The notes beneath the pieces are model-generated. The model saw only the letters and a list, made by a program, of their open reading frames with translations, made no database searches and was not told where the DNA came from. The position numbers and the translations under genes were made by a program. Below, in pieces: positions 1 to 4,976 of a stretch of 7,145 nt of DNA. The DNA comes from an uncultured bacterium (GTDB lineage Bacteria; Bacillota; Clostridia; Christensenellales; Borkfalkiaceae). The DNA lies in assembly GCA_934871445.1 (NCBI GenBank), contig CAKXBD010000054.1:5354-12498 (forward strand), read 5' to 3'. Positions within the stretch are counted from its first letter, which is position 1. Each line of letters opens with the position of its first letter.

Positions 1-2425
1 CTACACTGAAAAATGCAATGTCCAAAATCATGTTAGAGCCCGCTCCGCGCACGCCCACGATCGTCCCGTCCCCGAATTTGGGGTGGGACACCTTTACCCC
101 CACGCGGAACGCGGAAAGGTCTTTTCCGCCTTCCTTGGGCTTGCCCGCAGAGCTTCCCACGCCGCCGTAGGTGAACGCTCCCGTCGATTTTTTTGCATAG
201 GAGGAACCGTATGCGTTCCCGTAAGACGAACTGCCGTAAGAGCCATACGACGAGCCGTAACCGCCATACGAAGAAGAGCCGCTTCTATATGTCTGATTTC
301 CGTAAGACGAACCGCCGTTCCAAGCGCTCTTTTTCGGCGCGGAATTCTGCCTGTCGCCATAAGAGCCATAAGAAGAACCGTAGCCGCGCCCCTGCCCCGA
401 ATACCTCCCCGCGCCGTAGGCGGAGTTGCCGTAAGCCTCGGGATCGTCGTCCGCGAAATATCCGTCGTCCGAACCGCCGTACAGAGGGCGGGGACGGGAC
501 TCTTTCGGAAGTTCCAGCTCCGAGGAGAGCTCCTTCAAAAAACGGGAACGCATGGTCGGCTCCCGCTTGCCGTAGAGATAACGGCTCTTGGAGCGGGTGA
601 GATACAGCCGCTCGCGGGCGCGGGTGATGGCGACGTACATCAGGCGGCGTTCCTCTTCCAGCTCGTCCTCGTCGTTGTCCGCGCGGGAGGTCGGCATTAC
701 TCCGTCCTCCATGCCGCAGACGAACACGCAGCGAAATTCCAGCCCCTTCACCGAATGAATCGTCGCCAGCGTCACATAGTTGCTGTCGTCCATGTCGTCC
801 GTATCCGAACTCAGCGTGACCTGATTGAGATAATCGGTCAACGTCGTGCCGGGATTCAAGCGGCAGTATTCGTCCACCGAATTGATAAATTCGTCGATAT
901 TCGCCCGCTTGTTGATGCTTTCGTCGCTCTCATCCGCATACGCCGCGCGCATGCCCGTATCGTCCACAATCCGACGCACCAGCTCGTTTACGGGAACGTC
1001 CTGACTGTCCACGATCCAGCCCTTTACCTGCTCCGCAAACGCCGTCAATTTTTGCTTCGTGCCCGCGGAAAAGCCCATGGAATCCGCGTCTAACAGCGCG
1101 TCGTATACGGAAAGCTCCGTTTCATAGGCATAATTTTCCAGAGCCTCCACCGTCTTTGCGCCGATTCCGCGCTTGGGGAAATTGATAATCCGCACCGCCG
1201 CTTCGCTGTCGAACGGATTATTGACTAGCCGCAAATACGCCAAAAGATCCTTAATTTCCTTGCGCTCGTAGAACTTGAAGCCGCCGAACACCTTATAGGA
1301 AATTCCGTCGGAGGTAAATTCCTGTTCGAACGACCGCGTCAAAGCGTTGAGCCGCATTAAAATGGCAAAATCGGACAGTTTATAACCCCTGTTCAAAAGT
1401 CCCGCGATAGTATGGGCTATGTAGCGGGCTTCTCCGCTCTCCTCTTCCGCCTCGAACACCTTCGGCTTTTCGCCCTCCGCGTTCTCCGTCCAAAGCGTCT
1501 TGTCCTTGCGGTTGCCGTTATTGTGAATGACCGTATTGGCGAGCTTCAAAATACTTTTCGTCGAACGGTAATTTCTTTCCAGCTTGAACGTCTTCGCCTT
1601 GGGATAGGATTTCTCGAAATGGAGAATGTTTTCGATCTTCGCGCCCCGCCAGCCATAAATGGATTGGTCGTCGTCTCCCACGGCGAAAAGGTTTCCGTGT
1701 ACGGACGAAAGGAGTTTCACGATTTCAAACTGCACTTCGTTGGTGTCCTGAAACTCGTCCACGAGAATATAGCGGAATTTTCCGCCGAGATACTCCCGCG
1801 CTTCCTCGTTCTCCTTTAAGAGCCGCCTCGTTTCGTTGAGAAGGTCGTCGAAATCGAGGGAGTTATTCTCCTTCAAGTGCGCCTGATAGCGGGCATAGAC
1901 CTTCGTCACCTCGTCTATATCCCGCTCCTTCGCGTTCTCCTCCGCGTATTCCTCGGGAGAAAGCCCCTGCATTTTCGCGTTGGCAATATGAAATTTAACG
2001 TTTTTCAGGAATTTTTCGTCGTCGAAATCGCACTCCTGAAAGGATTTTTTGATGATATTCGCGCGCTCCGTCTCGCTGTATATAGAAAAATTCGACATCA
2101 GTCCCGCTTCGGATGCATACATGCGCAAAATCCGCACGCACATGCTGTGAATCGTACAGACCCACATCCCCTGCGCGTCTACAATGCGCGCGATGCGTTC
2201 CTTCATCTCGTTCGCCGCTTTATTCGTGAACGTGATCGCGAGAATCGCTGCGGGCGGGACTCCCTTTTCCGCTATCAGATAGGCGATGCGGGAAGTCAGC
2301 ACCCGCGTCTTGCCGCTTCCCGCGCCCGCCAACACCAGAACGGGACCCTCCGTCGCCAAAACCGGCTTTATCTGTTCTTCGTTCAAATTGTCGAGTATAT
2401 CGCGTATTTCCGTCGTCTGATTCAT
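1..2425 (-). CDS. pcrA: ATP-dependent DNA helicase PcrA/UvrD, 3' end cut by window edge
   Basis: Superfamily 1A 3'-5' DNA helicase acting in repair, replication restart and clearing of proteins from DNA. Reading from the ATG at 2425, 808 residues are visible and the frame is still open at base 1, so the last few codons are missing. Seen in order: Q-motif (LNEEQ, residues 14-18), Walker A AGAGSGKT (33-40), Walker B/DEAD-like VDEFQDT (222-228), GDDDQS and YGWRGA (250-262), then motif V TIHSVKGLEF and motif VI YVAITRAR near residues 550-605. Residues 649-753 form an extreme Gly/Ser/Tyr-rich linker (18 Tyr, 24 Gly, 23 Ser in 105). After it comes the conserved C-terminal piece VSHPKFGDGTIVGV, the Tudor-like domain that in PcrA is known to contact RNA polymerase. 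PcrA is usually about 720-750 residues; the linker accounts for the excess. The start is fixed by the Q-motif distance and lacks a Shine-Dalgarno sequence. PcrA is preferred over UvrD or Rep because of the Gram-positive context. Confidence 0.97.
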   Translation of the reverse strand, partial: MNQTTEIRDILDNLNEEQIKPVLATEGPVLVLAGAGSGKTRVLTSRIAYLIAEKGVPPAAILAITFTNKAANEMKERIARIVDAQGMWVCTIHSMCVRILRMYASEAGLMSNFSIYSETERANIIKKSFQECDFDDEKFLKNVKFHIANAKMQGLSPEEYAEENAKERDIDEVTKVYARYQAHLKENNSLDFDDLLNETRRLLKENEEAREYLGGKFRYILVDEFQDTNEVQFEIVKLLSSVHGNLFAVGDDDQSIYGWRGAKIENILHFEKSYPKAKTFKLERNYRSTKSILKLANTVIHNNGNRKDKTLWTENAEGEKPKVFEAEEESGEARYIAHTIAGLLNRGYKLSDFAILMRLNALTRSFEQEFTSDGISYKVFGGFKFYERKEIKDLLAYLRLVNNPFDSEAAVRIINFPKRGIGAKTVEALENYAYETELSVYDALLDADSMGFSAGTKQKLTAFAEQVKGWIVDSQDVPVNELVRRIVDDTGMRAAYADESDESINKRANIDEFINSVDEYCRLNPGTTLTDYLNQVTLSSDTDDMDDSNYVTLATIHSVKGLEFRCVFVCGMEDGVMPTSRADNDEDELEEERRLMYVAITRARERLYLTRSKSRYLYGKREPTMRSRFLKELSSELELPKESRPRPLYGGSDDGYFADDDPEAYGNSAYGAGRYSGQGRGYGSSYGSYGDRQNSAPKKSAWNGGSSYGNQTYRSGSSSYGGYGSSYGSYGSSSYGNAYGSSYAKKSTGAFTYGGVGSSAGKPKEGGKDLSAFRVGVKVSHPKFGDGTIVGVRGAGSNMILDIAFFSV

Positions 2426-2431
2426 AAAATC

Positions 2432-2460
2432 ATTATAACACACCGCCTGCCTTTTGGCAA
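2432..2460 (-). promoter_or_regulatory. pcrA promoter, extended -10, predicted leaderless start
   Basis: On the minus strand TTGCCA (2460-2455) is followed by exactly 17 bases and TATAAT (2437-2432), with TGT directly before it giving an extended -10 (TGn). Seven bases past the -10 box the sequence is the A of the pcrA ATG, so the predicted transcript has no 5' leader. There is no ribosome binding site between promoter and ATG, which agrees with this. The call rests on consensus match only. Confidence 0.85.
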
Positions 2461-2462
2461 GC
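2445..2462. repeat. Short inverted repeat across the pcrA -35 box
   Basis: Minus strand reads GCTTGCC, AAAA, GGCAGGC: 7-base arms that match at six of seven positions (a G-U pair at the other in RNA) around a 4-base loop. It covers the -35 hexamer. No T-run follows on the minus strand, so it is not a good terminator for the gene upstream (2499-2900). It could be a repressor site or chance. Confidence 0.4.
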
Positions 2463-2498
2463 GGATTCGGGGTTTTGAGGCATTTTCCCGCCCCTCTT

Positions 2499-2900
2499 TT
2501 ACGCTTTCTTTGCGGGAAGCTCGAACTCGCTTTCCCTGCGGAAACGCTCCAAGGCGCGCAGATATTTTTCGCTTAAAGAAAGCGTGTAACGCTGTTTCTC
2601 CTCATACGACAACGTTTCGTAATACTCGCGGTCGGTCAATCTGCCGATGGCGTCGCTCACTTCCCCTTCCGTAGTCAAAAGCGCCTTGACTTTAAGATAA
2701 AATGCGTCCTCCTTCTCCCCCGACAAGGAAGCGGAGACGCGGCTCTTGAAATATCTTCCCGCTTTGCTTTCGTTCAAACCCTGCTCTTTCGCTTTTTCCA
2801 TTTGTGCGTTCAGATCTTCCATGCACTCGTTCCAGAAACCGCTCTTCATGCGGCTCTTGGCCTGACGTGCAAGGCCTCTTAAAGTGCGCTGCTGTGCCAT
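2499..2900 (-). CDS. Small conserved-looking helical protein of unknown function
   Basis: I do not recognise this family. The protein is 133 residues if it starts at the ATG at 2900 (MAQQRTLRGLARQAKSRMKS), 167 if the frame is read from 3002. The shorter form is preferred: the longer one would begin inside the rpsU terminator hairpin and adds a lysine-rich stretch without domain character. A GAGGTG sequence lies 12 bases before the chosen ATG, a rather long distance for a ribosome binding site; a GTG at 2915 is a possible alternative. The N-terminus is basic (R5, R8, R12, K15, R17, K19), the rest is charged and probably all helix, with aromatic residues around REYYETLSYEEKQRY and a C-terminal AKKA. 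No signal peptide, membrane segment or cysteine motif is seen. It is not YqeY, which often follows rpsU in Bacillota. It sits between the rpsU terminator and the pcrA promoter, and no clear promoter of its own was found, so it may depend on read-through from rpsU. Confidence 0.75.
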   Translation of the reverse strand: MAQQRTLRGLARQAKSRMKSGFWNECMEDLNAQMEKAKEQGLNESKAGRYFKSRVSASLSGEKEDAFYLKVKALLTTEGEVSDAIGRLTDREYYETLSYEEKQRYTLSLSEKYLRALERFRRESEFELPAKKA

Positions 2901-2990
2901 TGTTTTGTATTTCACCTCTTCAACGTATTTTTTCTGTCTTTTTATCCTTTTTTCGCCTGTTTTCGACACGCTTCGGCATTTTTTGCAAAC

Positions 2991-3021
2991 AAAAAAGCTC
3001 ACACTCTCTCGCGTGAGCTTT
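2991..3021 (-). terminator. Intrinsic terminator of rpsU
   Basis: Nine-base perfect arms, AAAGCTCAC (3021-3013) and GTGAGCTTT (3002-2994), around a 10-base loop, running into a run of six T on the minus strand (2996-2991). It begins about 10 bases after the rpsU stop codon. Confidence 0.85.
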
Positions 3022-3030
3022 CTTCTTTCG

Positions 3031-3207
3031 TTAGTTCTTGTTTCTCTTTCTGGCGGCTTCGGACTTCTTCTTTCTTCTCACGGAAGGCTTTTCATAAAAT
3101 TCCTTCTTTCTCAGATCGCCGATGATGCCGTCGCGGGAGCACTTTCTTTTGAAACGGCGCAATGCGCTTTCCACGTTCTCGTTTTCTCCGACTTTAACCG
3201 TAGACAT
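3031..3207 (-). CDS. rpsU: 30S ribosomal protein S21
   Basis: Small basic protein of the 30S ribosomal subunit, located near the 3' end of 16S rRNA and important for initiation on mRNAs with a Shine-Dalgarno sequence. The 58-residue product begins MSTVKVGENENVESALRRFK, continues with the hallmark KRKCSRDGIIGDLRKKEFYEKPS and ends in a Lys/Arg-rich tail (RRKKKSEAARKRNKN); length and sequence are full for the family. The start is the ATG at 3207, ten bases after a strong AAGGAGG; an in-frame TTG three codons earlier is rejected because it would sit too close to that site. It is a single-gene unit: perfect-consensus promoter upstream with a leader of about 62 bases, and a hairpin terminator immediately downstream. 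Confidence 0.97.
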   Translation of the reverse strand: MSTVKVGENENVESALRRFKRKCSRDGIIGDLRKKEFYEKPSVRRKKKSEAARKRNKN

Positions 3208-3275
3208 TCCTCTCAACCCTCCTTCGCCTCAGGCACTTTTTTGGTAGGCTTCTTCGTTTTTTAAGCTACTCTGTT

Positions 3276-3304
3276 ATTATATCAGTCGGACAGAGTTCTG
3301 TCAA
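3276..3304 (-). promoter_or_regulatory. rpsU promoter, perfect consensus
   Basis: Minus strand TTGACA (3304-3299), 17-base spacer, TATAAT (3281-3276), with TGA before the -10 box (extended -10). Predicted start of transcription near 3269, leaving a leader of about 62 bases that ends in the AAGGAGG ribosome binding site. Confidence 0.93.
3289..3302. promoter_or_regulatory. Palindrome inside the rpsU promoter, possible operator
   Basis: GACAGA and TCTGTC form perfect 6-base arms around two bases (GACAGAACTCTGTC on the minus strand). The site overlaps the last four bases of the -35 box and the upstream half of the spacer, where a bound repressor would exclude RNA polymerase. I do not recognise the regulator; coincidence is possible. 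Confidence 0.4.
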
Positions 3305-3307
3305 GTC

Positions 3308-3361
3308 TTTTACCCTGTTTTTTCAAACCTTTTTCCCCGATTTTTTCGCTCGGATTTTTTT
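3308..3361 (-). promoter_or_regulatory. Phased A-tracts upstream of rpsU promoter (curved DNA/UP-like element)
   Basis: On the minus strand, A-runs lie at 3311-3308, 3323-3318, 3334-3330, 3346-3341 and 3361-3355. The first four have centres about 11-11.5 bases apart, close to one helical turn, and start directly upstream of the -35 box. This is the pattern of intrinsically bent DNA and of AT-rich UP elements that bind the RNA polymerase alpha subunit at highly expressed ribosomal genes. Confidence 0.6.
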
Positions 3362-3364
3362 CCG

Positions 3365-3420
3365 AAAAAACGGAAAGCCGCGTCTCAATAAAAGAGGAAT
3401 TTTTGCTCAATCGAGCGGCT
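3365..3420 (-). terminator. Possible terminator of the flavin reductase-rubredoxin gene
   Basis: The last codons of the gene contain AGCCGC (3420-3415), complementary to GCGGCT (3381-3376), and smaller CTC/GAG stems can form between them. The right arm is followed by TT, CCG and six T (3370-3365). The long loop and interrupted T-run make this a weak terminator prediction; no better one is seen before the rpsU promoter region. Confidence 0.3.
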
Positions 3421-4039
3421 CGAAATCTTCCGCGCCGTGCTTACAGAGCGGACAAATATAATCCTCGGGAAGGTATTCCCCTTCATAGACAAAACCGCAG
3501 ATTTTACATATCCAGCGCTTTACCTTTTTCTCCCCTTCCGCTTTCTTCGCCTCGGGCTTGGGTTTGATGTGCGCAAAATAATAATCGTATGTCACCGACG
3601 GCTCCGAGGAAAGCACTTTCGCTTCCGTAACCTCCGCCACGAACAGCGTATGCGTTCCGTAATCCAGCGCATCCACCACTTTCGCCGAAATCAGTGCATT
3701 GGTATGTTCGGGAACATAGTAAAGTCCGTTCGCGCTCCTCGGATATTCCTTGCCCGCAAATTTGTCCGTGTCGCGCCCGCTGCAAAAACCGAATTGCTTG
3801 AATACCTCGAACGGCGCGCTTTCCGTAAGTACGGATACGTTGAACACTCCCGTCTTTCGGATCATCTGTTCCGTATAATTGAGTTTATTGACGTATACCG
3901 TAATCCGCTTGGGCGTCTCCGTAATCATGGAGACCGTATTCACGATACAACCGTTATCCTTCTCCCCGTCCTTCGCACTCAGAACAAACAAACCGTAAGT
4001 AATTTTGAACATCGCTTCTTTTTCAATCTTGTTTTCCAT
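3407..4039 (-). CDS. hrb: Flavin reductase-rubredoxin fusion (high-molecular-weight rubredoxin, Hrb-like)
   Basis: A 210-residue two-domain electron carrier. Residues 1-160 are a flavin reductase-like, FMN-binding domain: NTVSMITETP (34-43), SGRDTDKFAG (87-96) and GTHTLFVAEV (128-137) are typical of the family. A Lys/Glu/Pro-rich linker (159-174) leads to a rubredoxin domain with CKICG (C178, C181) and CPLC (C196, C199) holding one iron. The iron domain is compact: only 14 residues separate the two pairs, about half the usual spacing. In Moorella the homologous Hrb passes electrons from NADH to the flavodiiron protein FprA, which reduces NO and O2; a similar cytoplasmic role is inferred here, but no fprA is in the window. 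The start is the ATG at 4039 with AAGGAAG eight bases upstream. It forms its own unit with a perfect promoter and an operator-like palindrome. The short rubredoxin could also work with rubrerythrin or another partner. Confidence 0.9.
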   Translation of the reverse strand: MENKIEKEAMFKITYGLFVLSAKDGEKDNGCIVNTVSMITETPKRITVYVNKLNYTEQMIRKTGVFNVSVLTESAPFEVFKQFGFCSGRDTDKFAGKEYPRSANGLYYVPEHTNALISAKVVDALDYGTHTLFVAEVTEAKVLSSEPSVTYDYYFAHIKPKPEAKKAEGEKKVKRWICKICGFVYEGEYLPEDYICPLCKHGAEDFEPLD

Positions 4040-4058
4040 AACTCTGTCTTCCTTTATT

Positions 4059-4071
4059 AAGATTTAATCTT
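4059..4071. promoter_or_regulatory. 13-base palindrome at the transcription start of the Hrb-like gene, probable operator
   Basis: AAGATT-A-AATCTT on the minus strand is a perfect palindrome with a one-base centre. Its upstream edge coincides with the predicted +1 at 4071, so a bound protein would block initiation or escape. The sequence does not match the PerR, Fur, Rex or NorR consensus as I know them. Confidence 0.55.
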
Positions 4072-4077
4072 GATTTT

Positions 4078-4106
4078 ATTATACGCCGATTATAACGGTT
4101 TGTCAA
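4078..4106 (-). promoter_or_regulatory. Promoter of the Hrb-like gene, perfect consensus
   Basis: Minus strand TTGACA (4106-4101), exactly 17 bases, TATAAT (4083-4078). A second TATAAT lies inside the spacer (4094-4089) but has no fitting -35 box. Predicted transcription start near 4071, about 32 bases before the ATG. Confidence 0.92.
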
Positions 4107-4127
4107 TAGTATACGGAAAAATAGCGG

Positions 4128-4166
4128 AAAAAATTTTCGCCGATGGGAATTATTCCCTATCAGCGA
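4128..4166 (-). terminator. Terminator of the permease/TIM-barrel operon, overlapping the stop codon
   Basis: Minus strand stem of 13 pairs with one bulged A and one G-T pair: TCGCTGATAGGGAA (4166-4153) against TTCCCATCGGCGA (4149-4137). The three-base loop is the TAA stop codon itself. The stem is followed by AAA and six T (4133-4128). The last four sense codons of the gene are part of the left arm. Confidence 0.85.
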
Positions 4167-4965
4167 AAGAATATTTATAGAGAAGTTCGTCGAGATAATC
4201 CAAGGAGGCTTTAAGTTCCCCTTCCTTGCAATAATCGTCCTTATAGACTTCTATGAGCAAGGGGCCCGAAAAGCCTGCTCCGTCCAAACGTTTGAGGAGT
4301 TCGGGAAAATCGAATCGGCCCTTTCCCGGCAGACAGATTTTTCCGTTTTCACCTATATCGGAGACATGCACATGCTTCAAGCGGCCTGCCGTCTCCCGAA
4401 TATACATAGGATAAGGATAAGCGGAGATGCGCGCCTGTTTAATATCCAGCACGGCGCACAGTCCCGGACAGGTTTTCAAAAGGGAACGAAAGACTCCGGG
4501 ACGATTATAAATCGCCCATTCCACATTTTCGAGACAGAGACAAACGCCGTAATTTTTACAGAAAGCGGAAATTTCTTCAAGCGATTTTCCCCACGCCGCG
4601 GGCCTGTCGTTCGCGCCCGAACGCGCCGCCCGCTTGATGCGCGCTATGCCGTGAAAGGTATAATATTCCGCGCCGAGCGCCCGCGCCGTCTCCATCGCTT
4701 TCCCCAGCCACGAAAAAGCGTCTCCTTTCACGCGGGAATGATCGGAAAACAATTGCGGCTCGAACTGCGTATTCAAAACGTGCACGGAATGAACGTTCAC
4801 CCTCCCTTTTCGGGAGGCGAGAAATTCCCCGAACCTCCCGTCGTATTCCGAAAAGGAAGTGAGAAACACCTCCGCCGTCCTTACGCCCATGGCGTCCAAA
4901 AGCGGAAGCGCCTCCTCGTTATTTTTCCTCGAAAACAGCGATGCCGTAGAAATTCCCGTTCTCAT
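4150..4965 (-). CDS. Sugar phosphate isomerase/epimerase-like TIM-barrel protein (xylose isomerase-like/AP endonuclease 2 fold)
   Basis: A 271-residue protein of the xylose isomerase-like TIM-barrel family, which includes sugar epimerases, inosose dehydratases, hydroxypyruvate isomerases and endonuclease IV. Counting from the upstream ATG, likely metal-site and catalytic residues are H63 (SVHV), H106 (TFHG), E147 (LENVEW), D175 (VLDIKQA), H199/H201 with D204 (KHVHVSD), and E240 (LIEVYK); the loop GKGRFDF (216-221) is a usual landmark before helix 7. Length and barrel strands are complete. Two adjacent ATGs are possible (4968 and 4965); the second is chosen because GAGG then lies seven bases away instead of four. 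The gene follows the EamA permease by only about ten bases, and that gene's TAA overlaps its ribosome binding site, so translation is probably coupled. No signal peptide. The substrate cannot be told; a sugar or polyol phosphate linked to the permease is an inference. Endonuclease IV is less likely since its nine-ligand metal set is not complete. Confidence 0.88.
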   Translation of the reverse strand: MRTGISTASLFSRKNNEEALPLLDAMGVRTAEVFLTSFSEYDGRFGEFLASRKGRVNVHSVHVLNTQFEPQLFSDHSRVKGDAFSWLGKAMETARALGAEYYTFHGIARIKRAARSGANDRPAAWGKSLEEISAFCKNYGVCLCLENVEWAIYNRPGVFRSLLKTCPGLCAVLDIKQARISAYPYPMYIRETAGRLKHVHVSDIGENGKICLPGKGRFDFPELLKRLDGAGFSGPLLIEVYKDDYCKEGELKASLDYLDELLYKYSFADRE

Positions 4966-4976
4966 CATTTTACCTC

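Noticed and set aside
200..420. Tandem DNA repeat or CRISPR-like array in the pcrA linker
   Set aside because: The repetition is at the amino acid level; units vary in length and codon use and there are no constant repeats with unique spacers.
83..1093. Long plus-strand open frame of 336 codons
   Set aside because: It lies entirely antisense to pcrA, is Arg/His/Ala-rich as expected for a shadow of GC-rich coding sequence, and has no ribosome binding site or family resemblance.
2901..2990. Promoter for the small unknown gene
   Set aside because: TTTGCA and GATAAA-like boxes exist but no pair has acceptable spacing.
3437..4060. Plus-strand open frame of 207 codons opposite the Hrb-like gene
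   Set aside because: Antisense to a gene with clear flavin reductase and rubredoxin motifs; no coding character.
4078..4095. PerR box at the Hrb-like promoter
   Set aside because: Two TATAAT-type half sites are present but as direct copies 11 bases apart, not the TTATAAT-N-ATTATAA inverted arrangement.
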